Part shown: positions 9,152 through 18,466 of the stretch, piece after piece
Position numbering within the stretch: position 1 is the first letter of the stretch
Layout of the letters: each line of letters starts with the position of its first letter
Origin: Methanolinea sp.
GTDB taxonomy: Archaea > Halobacteriota > Methanomicrobia > Methanomicrobiales > Methanospirillaceae
Direction: 5' to 3'
DNA length: 64,000 bases
Assembly (NCBI GenBank): GCA_016699325.1
Contig: CP064971.1
Location: 1,887,031-1,951,030 of the forward strand
Made by a program: the position numbers and the translations under genes
Notes under the pieces: generated by a model
Told to the model about the DNA's origin: nothing
What the model saw: only the letters and a program-made list of their open reading frames with translations
Database searches by the model: none

Positions 9152-10661
9152 CCTGACTTCGCCAGAAGAAGGATGAGAAGGTAGTGTTTATATAATTTCA
9201 TGCAAAAAAACACAGCCTTCTCATTAGGTAATATAGCATTAATCGATAAAATTGATTCGGAGACCAACTTTTTCGCATCAGTTCTTGGCGGAGTTGGTGG
9301 TCGAAGCAAGTCATTCATACCATCCGTAAAGCTTCTCATCAGCAACAAACTCAATCAATCGGTATCGATCAATAAGATTCTGGACTTTACCCCCGACGAA
9401 CTTCTCAAGACACTGGGGTTTGAAGATACAATTTCAGACCGGAGTTTGTATCGGACTCTGGAACGACTGGGAGAAAGAAAGTCGATTGTTCTTGACCAGT
9501 TTCAACGCTGGATCTCCCAGCAGAGCCTCGTGGATCCAACCCAGTTCGTGGACTTCAGTTCGAGTTACTTTGAGGGGACAAAATGTCCGCTGGGGAGTTA
9601 GGGTATTCCCGGGACAATCAGCCAGGGAAACTCCAGATCGCATTTGGGATCAGTGTCGGCCTCAATAACATACCGACGATGCTGACCATCCAGAAAGGAA
9701 ATGTTCAGGATAAAAAGCATATGCAGATGCTGATCCGGTTATGCTCGAGCGTTCTTCCTGAAGGCAGTCTTCTGGTGTTTGACTGTGGAGGGAATACCCA
9801 GGATAACAAACGAAGGATCCGCGATCTGAAGTTCCATTATTTGACCCTGAAAGCAAAGAAGAAAGGACCATACCGGAACGAGATAACGATCTACCATGCC
9901 AGGAAAGAAAGCCAGGTTTCATTCGTTTCTGGCAACCGGGTCTATTCATGTGTCAAATATCGGGATGGCGAAGAAGTCCGGTACATATTTTTCTGTGACG
10001 ACCTGGCCTGTGACCAGTTGACGAAGAAAGCAAGGAAACTTGAGAAAGACCTGGAGAAGGGGAAGGTTCTCACAAAGAAGGTTGAACGCGGAAAAGATCT
10101 CGGCCAGTATATCGCTCCTGAGGGTTGGATCATCGCCCGTGGTCATCTCCAGAAGATCATTGGCGATATCCCCAACCCCTATGTAACCGGTCTTGAAGGT
10201 TTCTTCGTGCTTGAATCAACCATCGATGATGATCCCGAAAACATCCTGAATGCCTACAAGAATCGTGACCGTGCAGAGAAGTTCATCCGGGACCTCAAAG
10301 AAGGAGCCGAGCCCGGCCGATCCGGCACTGGTCCAAACACGCGGTGATCGGGACGTGTTGATCGTTTTCCTCACCAAAGTCCTGGTGAGTTTGACACAAC
10401 TTTTCTGTAAAGATCCCGTCGTGAAAAATCTGAAAGTCCTCAAAATTATCTCACGAATTTGACACTTACGATCATATACCCTTCTTTTGGGTATCCTGTC
10501 AAGATCATTTCCAACTTCTCCCCAGAAATACGCCCAATTCTTGGAGATTTTATCAAGAGATATGGTAGCCTGGAGGCGCCAAATCACTGGTAAATTGCTT
10601 CTGGCGAATTGGGTTAAGTCGTTTAAATTTGATGGAAGTACTGAAAAGTGGCGAAGTTAGG
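9152..10661 (+). mobile_element. Insertion sequence, copy 1 (DDE transposase, IS4/IS1634-like), with target duplication
   Basis: The ends are defined by comparison with the inverted second copy at 19205-20716. Terminal inverted repeats are CCTGACTTCGCCA on the left and CCTAACTTCGCCA (read inward) on the right. It is flanked by a direct repeat TTTCCA at 9146-9151 and 10662-10667, the target-site duplication. The element sits inside an older IS5-type remnant. About 1.5 kb with a single transposase gene. Confidence 0.88.
9200..10593 (+). pseudogene. Transposase of insertion sequence copy 1 (two frame breaks)
   Basis: The first section (9200-9601) starts MQKNTAFSLGNIALIDKIDS and contains VDFSSSYFEG, probably the first catalytic Asp. 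At CTGGGGAG near 9592 the frame changes; GELGYSRDNQPGK and the rest continue in the -1 frame up to 10347, with LVFDCGGNTQDN (second Asp) and RDRAEKFIRDLKEG (Glu). A further one-base loss near 10313, relative to copy 2, breaks the last 80 residues, which end at the TAA at 10591-10593. The break at 9592 is present in both copies, the break at 10313 only here. Likely inactive as written unless the first break is bypassed by programmed frameshifting. Confidence 0.8.
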
Positions 10662-10800
10662 TTTCCAGGTATTTTGCTTAATTACATCCATTTAAGGACG
10701 ATTACGGGAGCGAAAAAGGGAGAACCTCACTGCCGATCAGCCCCCTGGGAGAGCATCTGGCGACTCATGCAGGACACGGGGCAGTGAACGACGAGGGGTC
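10662..10800 (-). pseudogene. IS5-type transposase remnant, interrupted other part
   Basis: This short segment directly follows the right-hand TTTCCA target duplication and is what remains of the IS5-type element on the other side of insertion sequence copy 1. The minus-strand translation is broken; no full domain can be read. The assignment rests on position and on the target duplication joining it to 9151, not on clear protein motifs. Confidence 0.35.
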
Positions 10801-10846
10801 TATTCAGTGATCTTTTTAATTGAGTACCGAAACGGGTAATCTCAAC

Positions 10847-13800
10847 CTACTGCTCCATCACCACCATGTACCTGTTCGCATTGCCAGGACGGATGGTGAT
10901 GTCCCGCGATCTCGAGATCTCGCCGGTCTTGAGCGTGAGTTGATGCACCCCCAGGGGAATGCCGGAGAAGGAAAACGGCGTCTTTTCTCCGGTTGCGATC
11001 CCGTCAAGGTATATCGCGGCACCATCAGGTATACTCTCTACCCGGAGCGGGCCGCACGGATACGTGTCGAGGACGAACGAGATGGTCCCTTTTATGAACT
11101 CCTCGTTGGTCCTTGGCACGGTGACGAGCCTCTGTGCCGGGATATGCCCCGGCAGGGACACCATCACGCGGTGCGGACCCTCCGATAACCCTCCAACGAG
11201 CGAGGGAGTGGTATTTCCGGTCCTTGCCCCGTCGATGAATATCCCGGCTCCCGGCGGTGAAGACTCAATGGCGATGGTGTGAAAATTCCCGGGATATGGA
11301 GGGAGAACGAATTCGCTGCCGGAAAGCATACTGTCAGGGATGGAAAAGCTCGTGTAGGTGCCCTCTCCAATGAGGGTGATGTATGACCCGGTCCAGGGAA
11401 CATCGAGGGTGACCGGGGTACGCAGCAATGGGTAAAACCCGTTCAGCGTGAAGGCCGTGGGAGTTCCCGGGTCATCGGTGATTCGTATCAACCGGTCAAT
11501 CCTGATCCCCACAAAGTCCAGTTCATACACGGAGATGGCATCGTGGTGGACCCACACCCTCGCAATGATACTTTCACCCTTCCCTGCCGCTGCACCCGTC
11601 CGGGTTGCTTTCACGGTGTGGTATCCCTCTTTTAATCCGAACAGGACAAGGGGGCTCTTGCCCTCCATAACCTTGTTATCAACCGATAGTTCGAGGTCAC
11701 CGGGATAGGTGGTGATAAAAAGGCCGCCATGCCGCGACCTTGCAGGCGTTTTCGGGGGTTCAGTCTCCTGGGCAGTGTCACCAGGTGCCAGGACAAGGGT
11801 GATCTCCTGTGGGCCTGTAAGGTGCACCACGGTCTGGTTGACCAGGTACCCGTCCATCTCAGCGGTAAGGAGATAATCTCCCTCAGGCAGGAACAATGTC
11901 ACCGGGGAAACACTCGTCTCGGCAAGACCCGGGATGGTGAGCATGGCACCGGGTGGAGTCGTGGTGATGGTGAACGGATAGGTAGGAGGAGCCTGGTGAT
12001 CAGGAGGATGGATATCGCCTCCCAGGTCATCGGAGTCCCGGGAATACTCCTCCCCGCTTACAAAGCCATGCGTCTCGTACCCGGGGAATGGAATTCCAAA
12101 GATCCAGAAGATCATCCTCCATATACGGGAGAGGAAGGGCTCATCCTGCAAAACGACCCCGGCAGGTACCTCGGATGCTCCATGAGAAGGCGATGTGGGG
12201 ACAGGAACTGTGGGAGGTGAAATGTTTTTACCGTCATCCATGGGTCCGGGACCCGTCGTATTCACAGCAGGCGAAAACCCGCTATCCTGTGTCGGTGTGA
12301 CTGGTCTTTCCGGGTATGAAATGGAGAGAATCGCCACCCTCGGTGCAACCTCGCTTCGATCCCCGGGGCCGGCCGCTTTCCAGATGAATTCAGTATGGAC
12401 ATACCCGGTCAGGTGCGGGGTGACATTGAAGCGGCAGATCCATACCCCGTCCTCCTCGTGCGTGTATTTCCCGGGTATATGGACTGAATTCTGGATGACC
12501 ATGGGAAACGAAGTATCGGATATCTCCGGAGCGGTGCCGATCACCACGAGTTCCGCACCGGAATATCCAGGCTGGATACCGGAAAAGTCAGTGATGGTGA
12601 TATTTGCCAGGTCCTGCGGAGAGTAGTCCTCCACGGCCCGGATGAACCCTGAACCTTCAGCGACCCAGTTCTTCCGCATCGGTTCACTATCGTCATGGTG
12701 CAACATGAGGAGGACCGGAGGATAGATCGTCCACTCGTTTCCTCCCGGGGGATTCCTGACAGAGACCTCGATCGCACCGGTTGCCTGGACCATCGGGGTC
12801 ACATTGAAGACAAGAGTTTCAGAGACCCTCCCATCGGCATGGTGATATGTCGAGCGGTCGGGAGTACCGGCTTTCACCGAATTGACCCTGACTTCCAGCG
12901 CATGGTCGCCTGTATACCCCTTGTGTGAAAAGACATAGAGCCTTGCCCATTGAGACGGGGAAGAGGACAGGGTATCCGTCGCGATTTGGTAGGAGAGGGT
13001 CTCGCCGCTCCTGCAGACCTGGCTTGCCCCGCTCGCGACGAGCATCGTGACATTTCCGCTCATCCCACCGGTCACCACTCCCAGAGACCCCTGCTCCCCG
13101 TCATACCGGGTTTCACCAGGCATAGCTGTGTCACCCGTCCCTGGAATGGCGGAGGAGAATTCACGTTCAAGACCGAAATGAACAGGGCTCACCACCCCGT
13201 GGGCCACATCGACCCATTCTTCATCCGGTGAAAGGTAACCCTCTTTCCAGACGCTGACAGTGTGACTGCCTGCAGGGATCTCCTCCAGGGTAAAAGGGGT
13301 CACCTCACCTGTCTCATCTCCGTCAAGAATTATCCTGGCACCCGCAGGAGTTGAAGTGACCTTGATGCTTCCTGTCGGCTCTTCCTGGCTGTATATGAGT
13401 ATCTCAGAGATATACATCCCGGAAAGTCCCGTCGTGGTGGGGTACTTCTCGTTTCCCTGCTGGTAATAGTACCAGTACTCTTCATCCGCTGCTTCATGCC
13501 AGTCCCATACACCGAACGCATGGATGCCCCAGGGATTGGTAGAGGTATCAGCGAACCAGACCATCCGCATGCCATCAGTGTACCCGGTGTCCGGGTACCT
13601 GCCGTCCTTGTTCCAGCAGATGATGATCGGCCCTTCGCGGCTGGAATATTCGAACACGTTCTTGTAGGGAAGCGTCTTGTACCATCCGTCAGACGAGCGT
13701 ATTTTCAGCACGTCTTCAGGCCCCATGCCCCCTACCAGGTTGCAGAGGTCCGCCAGGTTCGTGCCCTTGACCGCACCCATGTCCTTTTCCTGGACGTTCG

Positions 13801-14188
13801 TGTCCTCCTCGGGGTTCCACCGGAGTGCCGCCTGTTTTGCAGGGTCAGGATCATCTATAAAGACCGGTCCCTGGTGGTAGTAATGGGTGGATCCATCACC
13901 GTACACGCGCAGGTTCTGCTCCATCCACCGGTAATCAACGGTCTTTTCGGCAAGGATGGTGAACCCGTCCACCGCGTATTTTACCACCCGGATCTCGGTA
14001 GTCCCGGCGGATGCAATGCCCGGGACACTTGCCGCCAGGCAGATGACTAATAGGACGTGGAGAAGTAGCCGGAGATCGTTCCGGGGCGCATGGATGGCGG
14101 CACTCTTCCGGTAAATCGTTCTACTGAAGGTCCCCTCTGCCTGTCGTCTCCCTGGAATATCGCGACCGTTTCCCGCGGGTGGAATCAT
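10847..14188 (-). CDS. Secreted PEGA-repeat surface protein with KYANDGTT-type domain
   Basis: About 1113 residues from the ATG at 14188, which has GGAGAGG seven bases upstream; the frame is open further back to 14386, but that translation does not look like protein. A hydrophobic stretch LLLHVLLVICLAASVPGIAS at residues 41-60 acts as signal peptide, with an unusually long preceding region. Residues 63-270 repeat the domain of the neighbours at 720 and 16878 (WMEQNLRVYGDG, HYYHQGPVF, DLCNLVGGM, YPTTTGLS). Then follow a PEGA repeat (GSIKVTSTPAGARIILDGDE), a DUF3344-like region with WARLYVFSHKGY, and several more PEGA-type repeats (for example FITTYPGDLELSVDN, IAIESSPPGAGIFIDG, VESIPDGAAIYLDG). 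Surface-layer-associated role inferred. It follows the wtpA-like gene on the same strand after about 210 bases. Confidence 0.8.
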   Translation of the reverse strand: MIPPAGNGRDIPGRRQAEGTFSRTIYRKSAAIHAPRNDLRLLLHVLLVICLAASVPGIASAGTTEIRVVKYAVDGFTILAEKTVDYRWMEQNLRVYGDGSTHYYHQGPVFIDDPDPAKQAALRWNPEEDTNVQEKDMGAVKGTNLADLCNLVGGMGPEDVLKIRSSDGWYKTLPYKNVFEYSSREGPIIICWNKDGRYPDTGYTDGMRMVWFADTSTNPWGIHAFGVWDWHEAADEEYWYYYQQGNEKYPTTTGLSGMYISEILIYSQEEPTGSIKVTSTPAGARIILDGDETGEVTPFTLEEIPAGSHTVSVWKEGYLSPDEEWVDVAHGVVSPVHFGLEREFSSAIPGTGDTAMPGETRYDGEQGSLGVVTGGMSGNVTMLVASGASQVCRSGETLSYQIATDTLSSSPSQWARLYVFSHKGYTGDHALEVRVNSVKAGTPDRSTYHHADGRVSETLVFNVTPMVQATGAIEVSVRNPPGGNEWTIYPPVLLMLHHDDSEPMRKNWVAEGSGFIRAVEDYSPQDLANITITDFSGIQPGYSGAELVVIGTAPEISDTSFPMVIQNSVHIPGKYTHEEDGVWICRFNVTPHLTGYVHTEFIWKAAGPGDRSEVAPRVAILSISYPERPVTPTQDSGFSPAVNTTGPGPMDDGKNISPPTVPVPTSPSHGASEVPAGVVLQDEPFLSRIWRMIFWIFGIPFPGYETHGFVSGEEYSRDSDDLGGDIHPPDHQAPPTYPFTITTTPPGAMLTIPGLAETSVSPVTLFLPEGDYLLTAEMDGYLVNQTVVHLTGPQEITLVLAPGDTAQETEPPKTPARSRHGGLFITTYPGDLELSVDNKVMEGKSPLVLFGLKEGYHTVKATRTGAAAGKGESIIARVWVHHDAISVYELDFVGIRIDRLIRITDDPGTPTAFTLNGFYPLLRTPVTLDVPWTGSYITLIGEGTYTSFSIPDSMLSGSEFVLPPYPGNFHTIAIESSPPGAGIFIDGARTGNTTPSLVGGLSEGPHRVMVSLPGHIPAQRLVTVPRTNEEFIKGTISFVLDTYPCGPLRVESIPDGAAIYLDGIATGEKTPFSFSGIPLGVHQLTLKTGEISRSRDITIRPGNANRYMVVMEQ

Positions 14189-14398
14189 CCGGGTTCCTCT
14201 CCGGGGAAAGGCAGAGGCTCCGGGGATAAAGCGGCTGAGAAATCTCCTGCCGCAAGAGTTCTTCCTGAAACCTGCACCGCAGATGGTGCCCCCCGGACCC
14301 TTATGCCCTGCCATGCTTGCTGGAACCTTCTCTCCTTTCCTGTCCTGGACCGGAGAATTTCCGGAGATTTTCCAAATCGGTATCATAGAGAGATTTGC

Positions 14399-15394
14399 CT
14401 AGAGAGAGGCCGGCCAGCCTCTCTCTCCAATCTTTTCATGACCCAGTACAAATTGCAGGAATTTCTGTCCTTCATCCGGGTATGGTGCATCTGATGGGAC
14501 CGTCATGGCATAGACTATCTGTCTTCCGTCACGCTCCTGGCCGATCGAGGAGAAGCGGGGAAAGCCGAGTATTACATGCGATCTTGCATACCATTCTTCG
14601 TAATCCGGGGAGGCAAGGTTGATCTCTTCCGGGAGACTGATGTAAAAGAAGTCCTGTTCTTCTGTGACACTCTTGTATTCGAATGCATAGTCGATCCCCC
14701 CGGCAGCAAGCAGGGACAGGAGAAAGATACTCCCGTCACGGATCACGATGTGCTGGTCTGCCGGACGGGGGACCTCCGGGAGACGGACCGTGTGCCCCTG
14801 CGCGGACTCTTCCATTACAAGGGGTGGATCAAAATGATCCCCTATCACCCTTGGGAATATGGTCTGGTCACCGTAATAATCTCCGGCGAGCATGGTGACC
14901 ATGATCGCCCGGTATCCCGCGGCATCGAGCATGGGATTTGAGAAACCAACCCTGACCTCCGGCCTTGCGAGGATATCCGGCCAGTTTGTCTCATTTATCT
15001 CTGTTCGATACAGGCTTTTTTCGGTATAGGCGATCACCATCTCGTTCCGGGCGAATGGGACATACCAGTCGGTGAAGTTCTTCCCGGTCTCCCGGGAAGG
15101 GCGATACATCAGGTCAGGGATGAGTGATTCGTCGGCAACTGCGACCACGTCGAATTTCCGGTAGAGATCCGTGACCTGGCGGATTGCCTGTATGCTTCCG
15201 TGCCCCTCGACCTGGACGTCAATGTCCGGGTTCAGTGCCTCGTAACGGGATTCCAGCTCTGAGAAAGGAACGAGCAGGCTTCCCGCAGCAACAACCCTGA
15301 GGGGGATCTTTCCGGAGCCCTGGTGCATGCTGCACCCTCCAAACAGGATGCAGGAAAAGAGCATGAGAATCACCGGAAAGATCGCCCTGTTCAT
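14399..15394 (-). CDS. wtpA: Tungstate/molybdate ABC transporter substrate-binding lipoprotein (WtpA/ModA-like)
   Basis: 331 residues. The N-terminus MNRAIFPVILMLFSCILFGG is followed by C, a lipobox. The mature start PLRVVAAGSLLVPFSELESR is the typical opening of the archaeal WtpA/ModA oxyanion-binding family; EGHGSIQAIRQ, FDVVAVADESLIPDLM, YVPFARNEMVIAYT and VGFSNPMLDAAGYRAIM are further family segments. It should capture tungstate or molybdate for formylmethanofuran or formate dehydrogenase cofactors. Its ATG overlaps the stop of the upstream gene by four bases (ATGA, 15391-15394), so the two are co-translated. The permease and ATPase genes (wtpB, wtpC) are not in the window. Substrate preference cannot be told from the sequence. 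Confidence 0.85.
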   Translation of the reverse strand: MNRAIFPVILMLFSCILFGGCSMHQGSGKIPLRVVAAGSLLVPFSELESRYEALNPDIDVQVEGHGSIQAIRQVTDLYRKFDVVAVADESLIPDLMYRPSRETGKNFTDWYVPFARNEMVIAYTEKSLYRTEINETNWPDILARPEVRVGFSNPMLDAAGYRAIMVTMLAGDYYGDQTIFPRVIGDHFDPPLVMEESAQGHTVRLPEVPRPADQHIVIRDGSIFLLSLLAAGGIDYAFEYKSVTEEQDFFYISLPEEINLASPDYEEWYARSHVILGFPRFSSIGQERDGRQIVYAMTVPSDAPYPDEGQKFLQFVLGHEKIGERGWPASL

Positions 15395-15972
15395 GCCATC
15401 TTCTCCTTAATCTCGATCCTGTCCACCCATTTTACCCATGCACTCCCTTCGGTGATCACTCCCGGTTCTTCGGAGATGATAGCAATGCGTGCGGGACCGC
15501 CGTCATTGTAGGGGAGCGGCTTTCCGTCCTGTTCGTACATCAGGATGATGCGAAGAGGCGGTGAGGGGATTTCTGCAAGGCTCTCGTTGAAGGTGATGAA
15601 GCCTCTGCCTTCCATCTGGTCCAGGTCAAAAACCCACAGGTATCCGTCAGGTGCGGATATCCAGATGGTGTCACCGGGCTTCATGCCCCCTGCCTTGGAT
15701 GCAAGGACGCGAAGGTCGACTCCCTTGCAGCGGTAGGGTCCGAACCTGAACCCCGTGGTCGAGACGCAGTAACCATGGCCATTCACCGAAGGCAGACCGC
15801 GTAGGTCATCCAGTGTGAGAACACGCTCGTCGGTTCCTTTCAGGGTGAGCCTCCAGCCGGAATAGTCAGGAGTGGCCTCAGCCGACGCTCTTTCCGTGTC
15901 GAAACATCCTGCAGTCACCAGGAATCCGATGGCAAGAAAGGAGACGAGGAGGATTGGGGCAGTGACTCTCAT
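15391..15972 (-). CDS. Lipoprotein with molybdopterin-oxidoreductase-like (SUOX fold) domain
   Basis: 193 residues. Signal peptide with lipobox LVTAGC. Residues about 40-185 match the layout of the oxidoreductase molybdopterin-binding domain: WRLTLKGTDERVLTLDDLRG, HGYCVSTTGFRFGPYRCKGV, LASKAGGMKPGDTIWISAPD and KWVDRIEI at the end. A cysteine lies in GYCVS, roughly where sulfite oxidases have their molybdenum ligand, but I cannot tell whether cofactor is bound; many archaeal members of this type are thought to be non-catalytic. It overlaps the genes on both sides by four bases, which ties it to the wtpA-like gene. Alternative: a purely structural surface domain. Confidence 0.75.
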   Translation of the reverse strand: MRVTAPILLVSFLAIGFLVTAGCFDTERASAEATPDYSGWRLTLKGTDERVLTLDDLRGLPSVNGHGYCVSTTGFRFGPYRCKGVDLRVLASKAGGMKPGDTIWISAPDGYLWVFDLDQMEGRGFITFNESLAEIPSPPLRIILMYEQDGKPLPYNDGGPARIAIISEEPGVITEGSAWVKWVDRIEIKEKMA

Positions 15973-16872
15973 GGTTCACCATCGTTTCTTTTCACAAGCA
16001 TGAGGGCACAGGCAAGGCACGCCAGGAGGGGAATACACGAGGAGAACGGGCTCCTGGTGGGTGGAGGAGGGTATGTCTCATCCATCTTCGACTCGTAGGA
16101 TTTCGGGAGCAATTCGGAGGACCCGTGATATCCATCAGAATAAATCCGCACCTCGTCAACCCACTTGACAGTATAGCCGCTTGTCGACGGATAGAGGTTG
16201 TCAAAGAGATGGATCGACTCTTTAGGCATCGTTTCCCTCATGTCAGTGTTCCCAAAGACATTCTTCCCCTCCTGGTTTGTCGAGTTGTCAGCAAAGAAAA
16301 CCAGCCGCATACCGACATAGTAAGATGGCGGGTATCCTGTCCCCTGGCGCTCACCCACCGCGGTCTCCTCGCCATTGAACCAGCAGACGACGATCGGCCC
16401 CTGGCGGGGCAGTGGGTGGTAAATGTTTTCGTAGGGGAACTCCACGTGATAGCCATCGGAGGCTTTCACCATCACTTCGTCACCCGGATTCATTCCTCCA
16501 ACGGAGCTCGCAGAGGTCTCTTACCGAAGTGCCCCTGACGGCTCCCATGTCCTTGAAGTTCGTAGTTTCGTTCGCATCCCACTGCCCTTCCTTGTCGCTC
16601 ACAAAGACCGGGCCCTGGTGATAGTAGTGCGTCAGGCCGTCACCATGTACCTGGAGATTTGCTTCCATCCACTGGTACGACACCTTCGTCTCGTTCAGAA
16701 CGGTGATGCCGTCTGCAGCATATTTCGCAACACGCACTTCCGTGGTGGGAGCTGCGCACGTGACATGTATCAGCCCGAAGAGCAGGATTACGGCAATGAT
16801 GCACGGGACCAATCCCGTCCTGCGATGAGTTTGCGGGTCAAATGGACGTAGTGAAAAAGAACTTGAATTCAT
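15969..16872 (-). pseudogene. Secreted KYANDGTT-domain protein (one frameshift)
   Basis: The start at 16872 gives a signal-like segment (LVPCIIAVILLFGLIHVTCA) and the shared domain (VAKYAADGITVL, YQWMEANLQVHGDG, HYYHQGPVF, KDMGAVRGTSVRDLCEL). One extra base near 16504 interrupts what should read LCELVGGMNPGDEVMVKASD; the second section continues in another frame to a C-terminal hydrophobic segment (SSCIPLLACLACALMLV) and basic tail, a membrane anchor. Overlaps the next gene by ATGA at 15969-15972. Otherwise well conserved relative to the paralogue at 16878, so a sequence error is possible. Confidence 0.75.
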
Positions 16873-16877
16873 CGTTT

Positions 16878-17747
16878 TTACCTCTTTTTAGTGGTGAACA
16901 CAAGGACGACTCCGACAGTGAGAGCACCCATGATCACATGCAGTGAGAACCCTGCCTGTGTAGGAGCCCTTGTGGCGTGTGTTGTTGTGCGTGGCGGTTC
17001 AGTCTGTGCCGGACTGCCGGGATATATCAAAATGTCTGATATATACTGGACCGAGAGCCCTGTCGTGGTCGGGTATTTCTGGTCCCCCTGGGAGTAATAA
17101 TACCAGTACTTCTGATCAGCCGACTCGTGCCAATCCCAGTTGCCAAACGCGTGGATTCCCCAGGGGTTCGTGCCTGTATCGGCAAAGAAGACAAGCCGCA
17201 TCCCTTCCCGGTAGTCAGGAACATATCCGGCGTCTGCCTTCCACCAGGTCACGACAAGGGGCCCCTGCCGTGGAGGGGGGAAATACACGTTCCGGTAGGA
17301 AAACTCCTTGACGAATCCGTCCACAGACCTGATCTTCACGGTGTCTCCAGGGGACATCCCGCCAACCAGTTCGCAGAGGTCACGGAGATCGGTCCCCTTC
17401 AATGCTCCCATGTCCTTTTCCTGGACGTTCTTGTCTTCGGGAGGGTTCCACCGCAGCATCTCCTGGGTCGCGGGATCAGGGTCGTCGAGGAAGACCGGGC
17501 CCTGGTGGTAGTAGTGCGTGGATCCATCGCCGTGCACGGGGAGGTTTTGTTCCATCCACTCATATGTGACAGCAGTCTCATCCAGGATTGTGATTCCATC
17601 ACCTCCATATTTGACGATGTTCAGGGATGTAGTGGCGGCGCAGGCCCCCATGGAGAGCGAAAGCATGCAGATGATGCAAAACACAATTCTTTGGGGCAGT
17701 ACGATGCGCTCTCCCGTCTCTTTCTCACAAGTCAGGTTACTTTCCAT
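16878..17747 (-). CDS. Membrane-anchored KYANDGTT-domain surface protein
   Basis: 289 residues: signal peptide (IVFCIICMLSLSMGACAA), one copy of the shared domain at about 40-250, a Thr/Pro linker (TEPPRTTTHATRAPTQ) and a C-terminal transmembrane segment (VIMGALTVGVVLVF) with a basic end TTKKR, i.e. anchored with the domain outside. Domain hallmarks: WMEQNLPVHGDG, HYYHQGPVF, KDMGALKGTDLRDLCELVGG, GDTVKIRSVDG, FGNWDWHE, KYPTTTGLS. The half from DLCELVGG onward parallels the SUOX-like lipoprotein at 15391. It begins the operon that runs through 14399; five bases separate it from the next gene. The ligand is unknown. Confidence 0.8.
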   Translation of the reverse strand: MESNLTCEKETGERIVLPQRIVFCIICMLSLSMGACAATTSLNIVKYGGDGITILDETAVTYEWMEQNLPVHGDGSTHYYHQGPVFLDDPDPATQEMLRWNPPEDKNVQEKDMGALKGTDLRDLCELVGGMSPGDTVKIRSVDGFVKEFSYRNVYFPPPRQGPLVVTWWKADAGYVPDYREGMRLVFFADTGTNPWGIHAFGNWDWHESADQKYWYYYSQGDQKYPTTTGLSVQYISDILIYPGSPAQTEPPRTTTHATRAPTQAGFSLHVIMGALTVGVVLVFTTKKR

Positions 17748-17769
17748 GTCTTCACGATCCAGTCGGTTT

Positions 17770-18450
17770 TCAGATTTCCACCCTCAAAGCCAGTAGATGA
17801 CCGGGGATTTCCCTTCCATTGGACCCCCAAATCCCGTCCGGCCATGGGAAAATACTGGAGTGATCAAGCTGTTGCAGGTCTCTTGTGGCCGCAGGGTTCG
17901 TGCAGTCAAACCTGAACCGGTTCCATTCCCCGGCTGTCGGGGTGAAGAGGTTCCTGCCAGGTTTATCCTCCCTGGGTTCACCAGTGGCAGCCTGGATCCC
18001 AGGGCAGGTGAGAAAATTCACAAGGTTGCCGGCCACGGCAGTCTTTTCAGAGGGCTGAGTGGGTGTGCATACAGTGATGACACTGCAGGCGTCCAGGAGA
18101 CTGTCCCCCTGTTCGGTGGCCGGGGCCAGTCCGGGGTTCTCCTTGTTGGCAGGGCAGGTCCCCTCGTCCTTCAGGGTCTGTTTCTCTGGTTCAAGCTGGA
18201 GAGTCCCTCCCATGCCCTGCCCGGCCTCGTTATACCAGTTCCCGGACTCCCGGATGCCAGTGGTATAATCATCCCCCGCAGCCTTCCGGATGTTCTCCTC
18301 GGTGGAATGGGTCCCGGAGTGCAAGACAGGTACTTGTGGCTGCTGCGTGGTTGCAGTGGTACATCGGGCAGGAAATACCCTGCCGGTGGGGATGGAGGTG
18401 AGTGTTGCAAGGGCATGTGTGCTCTTCCGTGATCCTCTCATTGAACTCAC
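17770..18450 (-). CDS. Hypothetical polar protein upstream of the surface-protein operon
   Basis: A 226-codon open frame with G/C-rich third positions, ending 22 bases before the operon gene at 17747. The central part (TEENIRKAAGDDYTTGIRES, WYNEAGQGMGG) looks like real protein, and the frame has several cysteines. The N-terminal 45 residues lack a clear signal peptide. An overlapping plus-strand frame (17797-18432) is also open but is Gly/Pro/Arg rich and reads like a shadow. Not recognised; it may be partial or frame-broken at the start, because the IS1634 fragment begins right beside it. Confidence 0.4.
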   Translation of the reverse strand: MSSMRGSRKSTHALATLTSIPTGRVFPARCTTATTQQPQVPVLHSGTHSTEENIRKAAGDDYTTGIRESGNWYNEAGQGMGGTLQLEPEKQTLKDEGTCPANKENPGLAPATEQGDSLLDACSVITVCTPTQPSEKTAVAGNLVNFLTCPGIQAATGEPREDKPGRNLFTPTAGEWNRFRFDCTNPAATRDLQQLDHSSIFPWPDGIWGSNGREIPGHLLALRVEI

Positions 18451-18466
18451 AGGCTTTTAATGCAGG

